64,000 nucleotides of DNA from Bacillus sp. AFS001701. Its GTDB lineage: Bacteria > Bacillota > Bacilli > Bacillales > Bacillaceae_G. The notes beneath the pieces are model-generated. The model saw only the letters and a list, made by a program, of their open reading frames with translations, ran no database searches and had not been told where the DNA came from. Each line of letters starts with the position of its first letter. Position 1 is the first letter of the stretch. A program made the position numbers and the translations under genes. This document shows positions 36,159 to 46,286 of the stretch, piece by piece. The stretch lies in NCBI RefSeq assembly GCF_002559405.1, contig NZ_NTZO01000027.1:1-64000 (forward strand), in the 5' to 3' direction.

Positions 36159-37346
36159 TTGAACACATTACAAGCACGTAAAAATAGCATCTTACTTATT
36201 TTTAAGGGCTATTATTTTTGTTTATTTTTTGCAATAGGATCGCTAGGACCTTTACTTTCTTCTTACTTTAAAAATGTGTTGGATTTATCAACTTCACAAA
36301 TTGGGATATTAATGTCATTAACACCAATCGTTGCTATTTTTTCACAGCCTCTATGGGGAATGGTTAGTGACATGACGCTTAATCCTAAAAAAATGTTGCT
36401 TATAGCGCAAATCTCCACAATTGTAATTGCACTTTTCTATTCTTCAATCACTTCGTATGGCATGCTTTTATTTGTTGTCATCATGTTATCGATGACACAA
36501 AGTGCTTTAATTCCTCTTTCAGATAGTATTGCACTGAATTATGTCCAAAAAATTGGTGGGAATTACGGAGCTATTCGATTATATGGCTCAATTGGTTTTG
36601 CATTTGCTGTATTAGTTTCGGGAAGATTAGCTGAAGTTTTCGGTTTAGTCATTATATTTTTCGTATTTGCTTTTTGTATTCTAGTCGGCTTAGGTATTTC
36701 AATTTTTATTCCTAACGCTACGACAATTAGCAAAAGGGAACCAATCTTAAAAGGAGTCCCAATTTTGCTATCTAATAAAAGGTTTTTATTATTTTTAATT
36801 TGTGCCTTTTTAGTTTTTGGACCAATTAGTGCAAATAATACTTACTTCGGTTTATATATTCAATCTTTAGGTGGAACATTAACAGGTGTTGGTATTGCAT
36901 TTCTAATTTCTGCAGGAAGTGAAGCACCATTTTTGCAAGTAGCAAAGAGATTAATTAATCGTTTTGGGATATATAATATATTAATTGCAACCGCTTTAGT
37001 ATCGGCTTTAAGATGGTATTTTTATTTTACGAATCCTCCGATTTCGATTCTTTTTTTATCTTGTCTTACACAAGGACTATCGGTTGGATTATTTATTCCA
37101 GCAGCTCTCCAGTTTGTAAGAGATCAAGCACCAGATTCTTTAAAAGCAACGGCTGTTACAATTTATTCTGGTTTAGGCTTAGGGCTGGGAGAATGGTTCT
37201 GTACTTTCATAAGTGGATTTATATCAGAGGCATTTTCAATTAAAGCAATTTATATTTTATTTGGTTCTCTTAGTATAGTTGCAGTTGGAATCATGCAATA
37301 CTTAAAAAAGGATTCTAACATAAAAGATAAAAAGGAGATTGCCTAA
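36159..37346 (+). CDS. MFS transporter, LacY/HcaT-like (MFS_1_like)
   Basis: A 395-residue transporter with 12 hydrophobic segments; the motif QPLWGMVSDMTLNPKK in loop 2-3 places it in the MFS_1-like branch (phenylpropionate permease and relatives). Start chosen at a TTG eleven to twelve bases after TAGGAG; a TTG at 36147 adjoins that sequence too closely. One base separates its stop from the thpR start, so the pair is probably co-transcribed. The substrate is unknown. Confidence 0.82.
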   Translation: MNTLQARKNSILLIFKGYYFCLFFAIGSLGPLLSSYFKNVLDLSTSQIGILMSLTPIVAIFSQPLWGMVSDMTLNPKKMLLIAQISTIVIALFYSSITSYGMLLFVVIMLSMTQSALIPLSDSIALNYVQKIGGNYGAIRLYGSIGFAFAVLVSGRLAEVFGLVIIFFVFAFCILVGLGISIFIPNATTISKREPILKGVPILLSNKRFLLFLICAFLVFGPISANNTYFGLYIQSLGGTLTGVGIAFLISAGSEAPFLQVAKRLINRFGIYNILIATALVSALRWYFYFTNPPISILFLSCLTQGLSVGLFIPAALQFVRDQAPDSLKATAVTIYSGLGLGLGEWFCTFISGFISEAFSIKAIYILFGSLSIVAVGIMQYLKKDSNIKDKKEIA

Positions 37347-37347
37347 T

Positions 37348-37899
37348 TTGAGTGAACATTATTTTCTTGCTGTTCCTTTGCCAATACAAATAAAAGAAAT
37401 TTTAGATGATTATTCAAAAAGATGGTATTCAAAATTACCTTTAAAGAAATGGACTTTTAAAGATGATTTTCATATTACTTTATCATTTTTAGGTCCAGTT
37501 ACATATACAAAAAGTGTAGAGCTTATGGATCAACTACAAAAAGAGCTTATCGATTTTAAAAGTTTTGATTTGTCGATTCACCAGTTAGGTATTTTTGGAA
37601 GTACAAGACAGCCACGTGTATGGTGGTTTGGTTTAAAGAATAGTGTTGAATTATTGGAGTTACAAAATAGAATTAGTAAGATATGTGAAGAAAGTGGTTT
37701 TTCAATTGATAAACGACCATATAATCCGCATATTACAATCGCGAAGAAATATAATGATAGGTTCGATAAAGAATTTGAAATCCCACTTAGTTGGGAAGAA
37801 GAACCTTTAAAGTTTAAAGTGAATGAAGTCATTTTATATAAGATTCAACCTTCTCAAAAACCAAGTTACCATATTGCTGAATCCATTTCATTAAAGTAA
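37348..37899 (+). CDS. thpR: RNA 2',3'-cyclic phosphodiesterase
   Basis: A 183-residue 2H phosphoesterase (LigT/ThpR, YtlP in B. subtilis). The two HxT motifs are H42-I-T44 in DDFHITLSFLG and H128-I-T130 in NPHITIAKK. The start is a TTG ten bases after AAGGAG, since the TTG at 37339 is only two bases from it. The enzyme opens 2',3'-cyclic phosphates on RNA ends. It directly follows the MFS gene. Confidence 0.92.
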   Translation: MSEHYFLAVPLPIQIKEILDDYSKRWYSKLPLKKWTFKDDFHITLSFLGPVTYTKSVELMDQLQKELIDFKSFDLSIHQLGIFGSTRQPRVWWFGLKNSVELLELQNRISKICEESGFSIDKRPYNPHITIAKKYNDRFDKEFEIPLSWEEEPLKFKVNEVILYKIQPSQKPSYHIAESISLK

Positions 37900-38124
37900 A
37901 AAATAATATTTAAAATCTTGAACAAATTGATGAAATATAAGAAATAATTGAAGAAACTAACGAATACTTTCAGAACAAGCATGAATGCGAAAGGTAACAT
38001 CATGTTTGTTTTGAATCCATTTTAACTCTTTGTGAATATACTAATCATATCGATGTAATAAATTACAAAAATGCGTAGTTTTTATGTAAAAGTTTTAAAT
38101 TTATAGTCTGGATGGTGAATAGCG

Positions 38125-40290
38125 TTGTTTCATATTAAAAGAGCTTTTGAAGCTTATATAGATGGATTTCAAGAAATAACAATGATTATTCCCAAATCGA
38201 ACAAACATACAGTGCAGTCATATTTTGAACTAATTGAAGAGGATGGTCGGAAAACTAGGCTTCCTGTCGTATCTCGAATAGAGTTTGAGAGATTTTTTAA
38301 ATATACTGTTTTAACTACTGAAGTCCTTTTGTTAGAAAAAAAGTATGAGATTGAAGATGAATTTGGTATTCGCACAGATTTACAAGTAGGTGGAGTTATT
38401 CGTTCGAAGGACTTTGATGCAAAATATGCCTATGATGGAGAAGATTTAGGTGCGATTTACACAAGTAAATCTACACAATTCAAACTATGGGCACCTACTG
38501 CTTCTAGGGTTAAGTTAAGAATATATCAAGAATACGGAGAAGAAGAAAAATTTACTGAAATGTCTATGGAACGGGATGGAAAAGGGACATGGAAAACAGT
38601 AATCAATCGTGATTGTGACGGATTAGTTTATAATTTTTTAGTATGTGTGAATCTGATTTGGCGAGAAGCGGTCGATCCTTATGCAAAAGCAGTTACTGTA
38701 AATGGTAAACATAGTGTCGTAATTGATTTATCGAAGAGTAGCAAAGTTAGTAAAGTAAATAGTGCACCACCAAGTAAGTATACTGATTGTATTATTTACG
38801 AAGCCAGTATTCGAGATTTTACTTCACATCCACTAAGTGGGATTCAAAAAAAGGGGTCTTTTCAAGGATTTCATGAAAAAGATACGATGTACAATGGTTT
38901 TTCAACAGGTATAGATTATATATGCAAGCTAGGAGTTACACATATTGAATTATTACCATTTTTTGATTTTGAAGGAATAGATGAAAATAACCCTTTCCAA
39001 AGCTATAATTGGGGCTACAATCCATTGAATTTCAATGCACCAGAAGGTAGTTATAGTTTAAAACCGGATGAACCAATTGAAAGAATAAATGAATTAAAGA
39101 AACTTATTTCAGTTTATCATGAGCATGGTTTACGAATTATTATGGATGTTGTTTACAATCATGTTTATGAATTACAAACTAGCCAATTCGAAAAAATTGT
39201 ACCAGGATATTATTTTAGACAAGATGAACGTGGTTTACCATCGAATGGAACAGGAGTTGGGAATGACTTTGCATCTGAAAGAATGATGGCTAGACGATTT
39301 ATTCTAAAATCAATAAAATATTGGACTAAAGAATATGACATCGATGGCTTTAGGTTTGATTTAATGGGAATATTGGATACGGATACAATGAATGAAATTG
39401 TAACTGAACTGACAAGCTTAAAACCAGAAATAATCATTTTTGGAGAAGGTTGGGATTTAAATACTTCATTAAGTCCATCTTCTCGAAAAGCAACAATAAA
39501 CCAAAGTCATCAACTATCTATGGTTGGGTTTTTTAATGATAAATTTCGCGATGGAATAAAAGGAAGTACTTTTTCATTTCAAGAAATAGGGTTTATACAA
39601 GGCAATAATATTCATAATGATTACTTGGCCGATTTACTTTTAGGAAGCGTTGGGATTAATAAACAAGTAAATTTATTTAAAGAGCCATATCAATCGATCA
39701 ATTATGTTGAATCACATGATAATCATACTATGTGGGACAGATTAAAGCTTTCCAATCAGAAAGAGAATGAGGAAATACTAAAGAAAAGGCATATACTTGG
39801 AACAAGTATTGTATTATTTTCGTTTGGTGTACCGTTTCTTCATAGTGGCCAGGAGTTTTTTCGAACAAAAAAGGGAATCGAAAACAGTTATAATTCAGGC
39901 GACACAATAAATAGTATTGATTGGGCAAAAGCAGAACGTGAAGCATCATCAATTCAAATAGTAAAAGAATTTATCGCAATTCGAAAGCGCTTTAATAGTT
40001 TTCGTTTTTCTTTAAAAGAAGAAATAGAAAAGTATGTAACGCCAGTCAATATTCATCGAGATCTAATTGGTTACCGAATTAGCGGGATAGAAGAAATCGA
40101 TCAAGTTAAAGAGATAATGGTGTTATTTCATAATGGTCTAACTGATATTTATATTGATTTAGGAAATGAAGAAGACAATTGGGAATTTATATGGGACGGT
40201 CATAATCATTATGTTAATAAAGGGATGAAAGTGGATTGTAATAAATTACCAATGCCGTCGCTTTCGACTGTTGTATTAGTAAAATACTAG
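38125..40290 (+). CDS. amyX: Type I pullulanase
   Basis: A 721-residue GH13 debranching enzyme that cleaves alpha-1,6 links in pullulan and glycogen-type glucans. An N-terminal domain (about 1-95) and a CBM48-like domain (STQFKLWAPTASRVKL, about 117-210) precede the barrel. Conserved regions: DVVYNH, GFRFDLMG with nucleophile D412, GEGWD with acid/base E441, and ESHDNH with D532. The pullulanase signature YNWGYNP is present. No signal peptide, so it is cytoplasmic as in B. subtilis. Start is a TTG behind GGTG. Confidence 0.95.
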   Translation: MFHIKRAFEAYIDGFQEITMIIPKSNKHTVQSYFELIEEDGRKTRLPVVSRIEFERFFKYTVLTTEVLLLEKKYEIEDEFGIRTDLQVGGVIRSKDFDAKYAYDGEDLGAIYTSKSTQFKLWAPTASRVKLRIYQEYGEEEKFTEMSMERDGKGTWKTVINRDCDGLVYNFLVCVNLIWREAVDPYAKAVTVNGKHSVVIDLSKSSKVSKVNSAPPSKYTDCIIYEASIRDFTSHPLSGIQKKGSFQGFHEKDTMYNGFSTGIDYICKLGVTHIELLPFFDFEGIDENNPFQSYNWGYNPLNFNAPEGSYSLKPDEPIERINELKKLISVYHEHGLRIIMDVVYNHVYELQTSQFEKIVPGYYFRQDERGLPSNGTGVGNDFASERMMARRFILKSIKYWTKEYDIDGFRFDLMGILDTDTMNEIVTELTSLKPEIIIFGEGWDLNTSLSPSSRKATINQSHQLSMVGFFNDKFRDGIKGSTFSFQEIGFIQGNNIHNDYLADLLLGSVGINKQVNLFKEPYQSINYVESHDNHTMWDRLKLSNQKENEEILKKRHILGTSIVLFSFGVPFLHSGQEFFRTKKGIENSYNSGDTINSIDWAKAEREASSIQIVKEFIAIRKRFNSFRFSLKEEIEKYVTPVNIHRDLIGYRISGIEEIDQVKEIMVLFHNGLTDIYIDLGNEEDNWEFIWDGHNHYVNKGMKVDCNKLPMPSLSTVVLVKY

Positions 40291-40329
40291 CAACTACTTG
40301 CAGATTCTAATTAAACAATGTAAACTTGT

Positions 40330-40376
40330 TAAAGATGGCTTATTACAGCTGATTGTAATAGGCTATCTTTCTTTTT
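40330..40376 (+). terminator. Terminator of amyX
   Basis: AAAGATGGCTTATTACA pairs with TGTAATAGGCTATCTTT, two internal mismatches, then CTTTTTG. Confidence 0.9.
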
Positions 40377-40429
40377 GTAATAAAATATTTTAAATACAAA
40401 CATATATAACAACAAGGAACGGAAGAACA

Positions 40430-41218
40430 ATGGATAATCTTATAAAAGAAATACTCGGAAAAGAATGGACAATCTCGCCAGCCGGTGGATTTACTGGTGA
40501 AGCGTATATAGCAGAAAATAGTGATAAGAGATTATTTCTAAAACGAAATTCTTCTCCTTTTTTAGCAGTTTTATCAGCAGCTGGCTTTGTTCCAAAATTA
40601 GTTTGGACTAGAAGACTAGAAAATGGTGATGTACTTACTGCTCAAGAGTGGGTGATTGCACGTAGTTTAGAACCTGATGAGCTCTCTGCGAAAGGGGTTG
40701 CGCAATTTTTATATCGTATCCATTCCTCCAAAGAATTGTTATATATGTTAACGAAGCTAGGGATTAATCCTTTAGAACCTCAGGATTTACTACAAACAAT
40801 CGTAGGTAATCTTACTGAAGAGTTTACACAAAGCCAGATCATTGTAAAAGGCATCGAATACCTAGAGGAAAATATGCCATCTTTTGATTCAGACGATTTA
40901 GTCGTTTGTCATAGTGATTTAAATCATCATAATTGGTTACTTACTGAGGCAAATAATTTATATTTAATCGATTGGGATGAAGCAATCATTGCTGATAAAG
41001 CATTTGATTTAGGCATGTTTTTATTCACCTATGTAGAACAGAGCGATTGGGACAAATGGCTTCGAAGCTATGGAATAAAATTAACTGAAGAACTATTAAA
41101 TCGAATGACTTGGTATGTAGTCGCTCAAACAATCATTTGGATTAAATGGTATACTCTTCGTGAAAACGAAAAGCAGACTCAAAAAATGAAGAGCCTGCTA
41201 GAGAAGATATTAGATTAA
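40430..41218 (+). CDS. ytmP: Aminoglycoside/choline kinase-like phosphotransferase YtmP
   Basis: A 262-residue APH-fold kinase. The catalytic loop is VCHSDLNHHNWLL and the metal motif is LIDWDEA; the N-terminal lobe has GFTGEAYIAE. Such proteins phosphorylate small molecules (choline, sugars, drugs). It stands in front of ytzH and trmB, as in B. subtilis. The substrate is unknown. ATG preceded by AAGGAACGG. Confidence 0.88.
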   Translation: MDNLIKEILGKEWTISPAGGFTGEAYIAENSDKRLFLKRNSSPFLAVLSAAGFVPKLVWTRRLENGDVLTAQEWVIARSLEPDELSAKGVAQFLYRIHSSKELLYMLTKLGINPLEPQDLLQTIVGNLTEEFTQSQIIVKGIEYLEENMPSFDSDDLVVCHSDLNHHNWLLTEANNLYLIDWDEAIIADKAFDLGMFLFTYVEQSDWDKWLRSYGIKLTEELLNRMTWYVVAQTIIWIKWYTLRENEKQTQKMKSLLEKILD

Positions 41219-41249
41219 ATAAAAATTTCCTCGGAAATTGTCATATAGA

Positions 41250-41528
41250 TTAAGAATAAGTATTGAAATCAGTCACCCATTGAGAGAGTTGATTTTGGTG
41301 GTTTGTAATGTGCTGATCTAAATCAGCAGAATACTTTCCAGACTGACTATAATAATAAACGTCATTTAACATGCTTTTTACATCATCTGTTATTTGGTCG
41401 TTCGTTAATAAGGATTGAACAAGTCTTTCTAATTGCTCACATTCTGATATAGTTCCACAACAGTCAGATTGGTGATTCATTAAAATATCTCGTAAAATTG
41501 TTAATTGATGTTCATGATTTAAAGGCAT
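41250..41528 (-). CDS. ytzH: YtzH-like protein
   Basis: A 92-residue helical protein of the YtzH family, without recognised function. Start chosen at the ATG with AGGATGTG upstream (MPLNHEHQL), ten codons inside the longest frame. Visible features are the DCCGTISECEQLE segment and a mostly helical, acidic C-terminus. Its position between ytmP and trmB, on the opposite strand, is conserved with B. subtilis. Confidence 0.8.
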   Translation of the reverse strand: MPLNHEHQLTILRDILMNHQSDCCGTISECEQLERLVQSLLTNDQITDDVKSMLNDVYYYSQSGKYSADLDQHITNHQNQLSQWVTDFNTYS

Positions 41529-41605
41529 AAATTCACATCCTTTTTTTATTAAGTACACTTGAAATAGTTTGTGTTACAAGAAATGATTTTATACTATCCG
41601 TGAAT

Positions 41606-41634
41606 AACCGAGTGCCACCGTGCTTGGTTTTTTC
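41606..41634 (+). terminator. Terminator-like hairpin in the trmB leader
   Basis: AACCGAG (41606-41612) and CTTGGTT (41623-41629) followed by TTTTTC. TATACT at 41590-41595 could be a -10 box just upstream, which would put the hairpin in the trmB leader. Confidence 0.5.
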
Positions 41635-41678
41635 TTTGAGTAAATATAAATTGCAAAATCGAGAGGGAGTAAAATCTT

Positions 41679-42320
41679 ATGAGATTAAGACATAAGCCAG
41701 GTGCGGCAGATCAAGTTAAACAAAATGTTCATTATGTAATTCCAAATCCATCTGAACAAAAAGGGAAATGGAAAGAAGTTTTCCAAAATGATCAACCAAT
41801 TCATATCGAGGTTGGTACGGGTAGAGGTCGTTTTATGGTCGGTATGGCTAAGGCCAATCCTCATATTAACTATATTGGCATTGAGAAATACACAAGTGTA
41901 ATTTCTGATGCATTAGATAAATTAATTGAAGCTGAAGTTCCAAACTTAAAGCTGTTAAATGTAGATGCACAAAAATTAACGGATTTCTTTGAGGACGGAG
42001 AAATAGATCGAGTATATTTAAACTTTTCTGATCCATGGCCCAAGGTTCGTCATGAAAAGCGTCGATTAACATATAAAACATTTTTAAAAATGTATCAACA
42101 AATCTTGAAAAATGATGGGGAAATTCATTTTAAAACAGATAATCAAGATTTATTCGAGTTTTCAATCATGAGTATGGCGAACTACGGAATGACTATGCAT
42201 TTCTTAAGCCTAGATCTTCATCATAGTGATTTTGAAGGAAATATTATGACTGAATACGAAGAAAAGTTTTCTTCAAAAGGTAACCGTATTTACCGAGTTG
42301 AAGCTGCTTATAGAAACTAA
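41679..42320 (+). CDS. trmB: tRNA (guanine-N7)-methyltransferase
   Basis: A 213-residue class I methyltransferase that makes 7-methylguanosine at position 46 of tRNA. SAM motif [16 protein letters not shown], second motif [10 protein letters not shown], and the family signature [18 protein letters not shown]. The start ATG follows GGGAG. The leader holds a terminator-like hairpin. B. subtilis YtmQ is the equivalent. Confidence 0.96.
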   Translation: MRLRHKPGAADQVKQNVHYVIPNPSEQKGKWKEVFQNDQPIHIEVGTGRGRFMVGMAKANPHINYIGIEKYTSVISDALDKLIEAEVPNLKLLNVDAQKLTDFFEDGEIDRVYLNFSDPWPKVRHEKRRLTYKTFLKMYQQILKNDGEIHFKTDNQDLFEFSIMSMANYGMTMHFLSLDLHHSDFEGNIMTEYEEKFSSKGNRIYRVEAAYRN

Positions 42321-42324
42321 TCAA

Positions 42325-42363
42325 AAGACTATCGTGATCAATTTATCATGATAGTCTTTTTTA
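42325..42363. terminator. Terminator of trmB
   Basis: AAAGACTATCGTGAT and ATCATGATAGTCTTT (42346-42360) form a 15-bp stem with one mismatch, then T's. Confidence 0.92.
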
Positions 42364-42534
42364 TTTTGCTACAACATACGAAATTTTAATATGATCGTTT
42401 ATTTTTAGGCAATCTAAAACGAATTTTCATAACCATTGATCCCTTTCTTTTACCTATTCCCGCTCTTGAAATATTCAGTAAATTCGTAAAAGTGGTATAA
42501 TATTTAAGTCTAGTAAAAAAGAAGGGGGATAAGT

Positions 42535-43377
42535 ATGGAACAGTTAAAAATTGGAACTTGTACAATTCAATGGCTTACTGGAGGAAATACCCATTTAGAT
42601 GGTGGAGCAATGTTTGGAGTTGTTCCAAAGGCGCTTTGGTCAAAAAAATATATTGTTAATGATAAAAACCAAATTCCTTTACGTACTGACCCGGTATTTA
42701 TTCAAACGAATGGTTTAAACATTATCATTGATAGTGGCATCGGTGTTAATAAATTAAATGAGAAGCAAAAAAGAAATTTTGGCGTTACCGAGGATTCAGC
42801 GTTAGAAGAATCATTAGCGAAGCACGGATTAAAACTCGACGATATTGATTATGTCATTATGACACATTTGCATTTTGATCATGCAAGTGGATTAACTAAA
42901 TTTGAAAATGATGAATTCAAACCTGTATTTTCGAATGCAAAAATTATTACATCTCAAATTGAATGGGATGAAATGAGAAATCCGAATATTCGTTCAAGTA
43001 ATACATATTGGAAAGAAAATTGGGAAGCAATTCAGCGCCAAGTAATTGCATTTGAAAAAGAATATTCTTTAACAGATGAAATAACAATTATTCACACAGG
43101 TGGACATAGCGATGGGCACAGTATTATAAAAATTGAAACTGAAGATGAGCTATTATTACATATGGGGGATTTAATGCCTACACATGCACATCAGTCACCA
43201 TTATGGGTTATGGCATATGATGATTACCCAATGACATCTATTTACGCAAAAGAAAAATGGGTTAATTTTGGAATGCAAAAAAAATCTTGGTTTACGTTCT
43301 ATCATGACGATGTATTTAGAGCAATAAAATGGAGCGCTGAAGGACAAGTATTACAGTCGATCGAACGCTCCAAATAA
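42535..43377 (+). CDS. ytnP: Metallo-beta-lactamase-fold lactonase YtnP
   Basis: A 280-residue metallo-beta-lactamase-fold hydrolase. The metal motif is [10 protein letters not shown], and further ligands are in [10 protein letters not shown] and MGDLMPT. B. subtilis YtnP is a lactonase that degrades acyl-lactone signals and inhibits Streptomyces development. AAGGGGG precedes the ATG. It is convergent with ytzB. Confidence 0.9.
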   Translation: MEQLKIGTCTIQWLTGGNTHLDGGAMFGVVPKALWSKKYIVNDKNQIPLRTDPVFIQTNGLNIIIDSGIGVNKLNEKQKRNFGVTEDSALEESLAKHGLKLDDIDYVIMTHLHFDHASGLTKFENDEFKPVFSNAKIITSQIEWDEMRNPNIRSSNTYWKENWEAIQRQVIAFEKEYSLTDEITIIHTGGHSDGHSIIKIETEDELLLHMGDLMPTHAHQSPLWVMAYDDYPMTSIYAKEKWVNFGMQKKSWFTFYHDDVFRAIKWSAEGQVLQSIERSK

Positions 43378-43391
43378 TTTGGCTATTGTTA

Positions 43392-43703
43392 TTAAACAAT
43401 TTGAGCAGAAATTAGCTCACCATTTACAGCATTAATGATGAATGAATAGTTTGTAGTATCATTATCTGATTCTACTACTGTAAAACCACCTTCATAAACA
43501 TCACCTTCATAATCAGGTAAATCTGCCCACTTTGGTTCTGAATGAATCCAAGTTCCAGTTACATTACCATATGAAAGAAATACTGGTTTAATTGTTTTTA
43601 ATGCTTTTTCTGCTGGAATATATTGTGAAGATAATTTTTTTTGTAAATATAGTCCACCAGCAACACCTAAACCTAAGCCGATTAAGACGCGTTTAAGTTT
43701 CAT
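43392..43703 (-). CDS. ytzB: PepSY-like membrane-anchored protein YtzB
   Basis: A 103-residue protein with one N-terminal hydrophobic segment (KLKRVLIGLGLGVAGGLYL, about 2-21) and a small extracellular domain that resembles a PepSY-type fold, with TIKPVFLSYG, GTWIHSEP and NAVNGELISAQI. The start ATG has GAGGTGG upstream; a GTG three codons earlier lies within that site. As in B. subtilis it sits between ytnP and ytoP. Function unknown; PepSY domains often regulate peptidases. Confidence 0.8.
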   Translation of the reverse strand: MKLKRVLIGLGLGVAGGLYLQKKLSSQYIPAEKALKTIKPVFLSYGNVTGTWIHSEPKWADLPDYEGDVYEGGFTVVESDNDTTNYSFIINAVNGELISAQIV

Positions 43704-43864
43704 TTGTACCACCTCTATTTATGTATTATGCGCTTGAAAAAATATTCTACTACTTATCTTAGTCAAACCGGGGCAAGATTTCAACGGTTAGCATTGGTAT
43801 TATGTGTTATTTTTAGATAAAATAAAAAAAGAAGATATGATTTGTACAGAGAGGAACTTTAATT

Positions 43865-44935
43865 ATGAATCAAGACACTCTACAGCTTTTTAAATTTTTA
43901 ACAGAATTACAAGGTGCACCAGGATTTGAGCATGAAGTGCGTCACTTCATGAGAAAAGAACTTGAAAAATATACTAATGAGATTGTGCAAGATCGTTTAG
44001 GAAGTATTTTTGGAGTTAAACGTGGAACTGAAGATGGACCTACTGTAATGGTGGCAGGTCATATGGATGAAGTTGGTTTCATGGTTACTCAAATTACAGA
44101 AAACGGGATGTTAAGATTTCAACCACTAGGTGGCTGGTGGAACCAAGTATTGCTTGCCCAAAGAGTTCAAGTAATGACAGAACAAGGACCAGTTATTGGT
44201 GTGATCGGTTCAATTCCACCGCATTTATTAAGCGATGAGTTAAGAGCTAGACCAATGGATATGAAAAATATGCTAATCGATATTGGTGCAGATAACAAAG
44301 AAGATGCGCTAAAAATTGGCGTTCGTCCAGGTCAACAAATTGTACCAGTATGTCCATTCACTCCTATGGCTAATGAGAAAAAAATCATGGCAAAAGCATG
44401 GGATAACCGTTATGGTTGTGGACTTGCGATTGAATTATTAAAAGAAGTTCAAAACGAAACATTACCAAATATTCTATATTCAGGTGCTACTGTTCAAGAA
44501 GAAGTTGGACTAAGAGGGGCACAAACAGCTGCAAATATGATTAAACCTGATATCTTTTACGCATTAGATGCAAGCCCAGCTAATGATATGTCAGGATCGA
44601 AATCCGAATTTGGTCAATTAGGTAAAGGTGTTTTATTACGAATTTTAGACCGAACAATGGTTACTCATAAAGGAATCCGTGAATTTATTTTAGATACTGC
44701 AGAAACGAATAAAATTCCTTACCAATATTTTGTTTCACAAGGTGGAACAGATGCTGGACGAGTACATGTTTCAAACGATGGCGTACCATCCGCTGTAATT
44801 GGTATTTGCTCTCGTTATATTCACACTGCGGCATCGATTATTCATGTTGATGATTATTTAGCTGCAAAGGAATTACTTGTTAAGCTAGTTAAAGCAACTG
44901 ATAAAACAACTGTTGAAACATTACGTAATTATTAA
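43865..44935 (+). CDS. ytoP: M42-family aminopeptidase YtoP
   Basis: A 356-residue M42 metallopeptidase (glutamyl or deblocking aminopeptidase type) forming large tetrahedral complexes in the cytoplasm. Metal and catalytic residues are seen in [29 protein letters not shown] and ALDAS, with a C-terminal [13 protein letters not shown] stands before the ATG. It trims N-terminal residues from peptides. In B. subtilis, ytpP follows; here a seven-gene importer operon and a DUF84 gene are inserted. Confidence 0.93.
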   Translation: MNQDTLQLFKFLTELQGAPGFEHEVRHFMRKELEKYTNEIVQDRLGSIFGVKRGTEDGPTVMVAGHMDEVGFMVTQITENGMLRFQPLGGWWNQVLLAQRVQVMTEQGPVIGVIGSIPPHLLSDELRARPMDMKNMLIDIGADNKEDALKIGVRPGQQIVPVCPFTPMANEKKIMAKAWDNRYGCGLAIELLKEVQNETLPNILYSGATVQEEVGLRGAQTAANMIKPDIFYALDASPANDMSGSKSEFGQLGKGVLLRILDRTMVTHKGIREFILDTAETNKIPYQYFVSQGGTDAGRVHVSNDGVPSAVIGICSRYIHTAASIIHVDDYLAAKELLVKLVKATDKTTVETLRNY

Positions 44936-44944
44936 GAAAGTAAA

Positions 44945-44976
44945 AAAGAAGCCTAAAAAAGAGGCTTCTTTTTTTA
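44945..44976 (+). terminator. Terminator of ytoP
   Basis: AAGAAGCC/GGCTTCTT stem followed by TTTTTT. Confidence 0.9.
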
Positions 44977-45059
44977 TTGAAAAACCTTCCCATGCCTTCT
45001 CTATCCTATCCCTATTCATTTTGTTCCTAGAACTTTAACTCTTCTTTAAATTAATGTTA

Positions 45060-45113
45060 TTAATAAATTCTTAACATGCAGTTAATGTGGGTTTTACGAT
45101 GTTGCTTTATGAT
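45060..45113 (+). promoter_or_regulatory. Pho-box array and promoter of the importer operon
   Basis: Four direct repeats with an exact 11-bp step: TTAATA (45060), TTAACA (45071), TTAATG (45082) and TTTACG (45093). This fits the PhoP box, TT(A/C/T)A(C/T)A-like hexamers separated by five bases. A -10 box TATGAT lies at 45108-45113, so the repeats cover the -35 region, the geometry of PhoP-activated promoters. The start codon of the first gene is 60 bases further on. The pattern is seen; activation by PhoP under phosphate limitation is inferred. Confidence 0.65.
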
Positions 45114-45173
45114 AAAACCGTAATAATCAGTAACAAACATTAAACAAACCACATTAATGTGAGGAGATCTAAA

Positions 45174-46286
45174 ATGAAAACTGAATTTAAGAAGAAAAGT
45201 TACAAGGCATTTCAAGTTGTCGTTATGGGTATGACAGTTCTAGGACTAACAGCATGTGGAAAAGCCGTGGAATCGAAAAGTGAATCTGTATTAAATCCAA
45301 ATTCATTAACTCTTAAAGAAATTGAAGTGAAAGCAAAAAAAGAAGGTGAAATAAATAGTGTAGGTATGCCCGATTCATGGGCTAACTGGGTGGAAACTTG
45401 GAATGAAGTTAATGAAAAGTATAATTTGAAACATACTGACACAGATTTGTCTAGTGCGGAAGAAATTGCAAAAATGGATTCTGAAAAAGAGAATGCTACT
45501 GCAGATATTGGGGATGTTGGTATGTCTTTTGGTCCACTCGCTGAACAAAAGAAATTAACTATTCCATACAAAACATCTTACTGGAATGAGATACCTGATT
45601 GGGCAAAGGATGACAATGGAGACTGGGTAGTTGGTTATCAAGGAACTATTTCTTTTCTAACAAATAAAGAACTAGTAAAAACACCTCCTAAATCATGGGA
45701 CGATATTTTGAAGGGGAATTATAAAGTAACGGTTGGAGACGTTCAACGTGGTTCACAGAACCAAATGGCCGTACTTGCTGCTGCTATTGCATACGGTGGA
45801 GATGAATCAAATATCCAGCCAGGGATCGACTTTTTTAAAAAGCTTGCTAAGCAAGGCCGTTTAAGCTTAACGGATGCTAAACCAGCAAACATCGAGAAAG
45901 GAGAGGTTGAAGTAGCACTTGTTTGGGACTTTAATGCGCTTGGTTATGCTGAAGCAATTAAGCGTAGTCAATTTGATGTATCTATCCCTAGTGATGGATC
46001 AGTTGTTAGTGGATACTCAACTATTATCAATAAATATGCTGAACACCCTTACGCTGCTATGGCTACAAGAGAATATATTTTAAGTGACGAAGGACAAATC
46101 AACTTAGCAAAAGGATTTGCTCGACCAATTCGTAATGTAGAACTTCCAAAGGATGTAGCTGAAAAAATGATTCCAAAAGAGCAATACAAAAAAGCAAAGC
46201 CAATTAAAGATTTTAAGGCTTGGGAAGAAACTGCAAAAACTTTACCTCAAATCTGGCAAGAAGAGGTGTTAGTAAATGTCAAATAA
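45174..46286 (+). CDS. ABC transporter substrate-binding lipoprotein, AfuA/PhnS-like
   Basis: A 370-residue extracellular binding protein. The start ATG has GAGGAG seven bases upstream; the signal peptide ends in a lipobox LGLTAC with C28 as the lipidated residue. The body is a type-II periplasmic-binding fold of the iron/sugar-phosphate/2-aminoethylphosphonate group (GMPDSWANWVETW, then GDVGMSFGP, and GYQGTISFLTN). It heads a compact operon with two permeases and an ATPase. The Pho-box-like promoter and the phosphodiesterase and phosphatase genes in the operon suggest a phosphorylated organic ligand. Iron transport is an alternative for this fold. Confidence 0.85.
   Translation: MKTEFKKKSYKAFQVVVMGMTVLGLTACGKAVESKSESVLNPNSLTLKEIEVKAKKEGEINSVGMPDSWANWVETWNEVNEKYNLKHTDTDLSSAEEIAKMDSEKENATADIGDVGMSFGPLAEQKKLTIPYKTSYWNEIPDWAKDDNGDWVVGYQGTISFLTNKELVKTPPKSWDDILKGNYKVTVGDVQRGSQNQMAVLAAAIAYGGDESNIQPGIDFFKKLAKQGRLSLTDAKPANIEKGEVEVALVWDFNALGYAEAIKRSQFDVSIPSDGSVVSGYSTIINKYAEHPYAAMATREYILSDEGQINLAKGFARPIRNVELPKDVAEKMIPKEQYKKAKPIKDFKAWEETAKTLPQIWQEEVLVNVK

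Noticed and set aside
37900-38124. Short coding-like stretch between thpR and amyX
   Set aside because: Fragments such as ETNEYFQNKHECE appear in one frame but are broken by stops and lack a binding site; nothing supportable.
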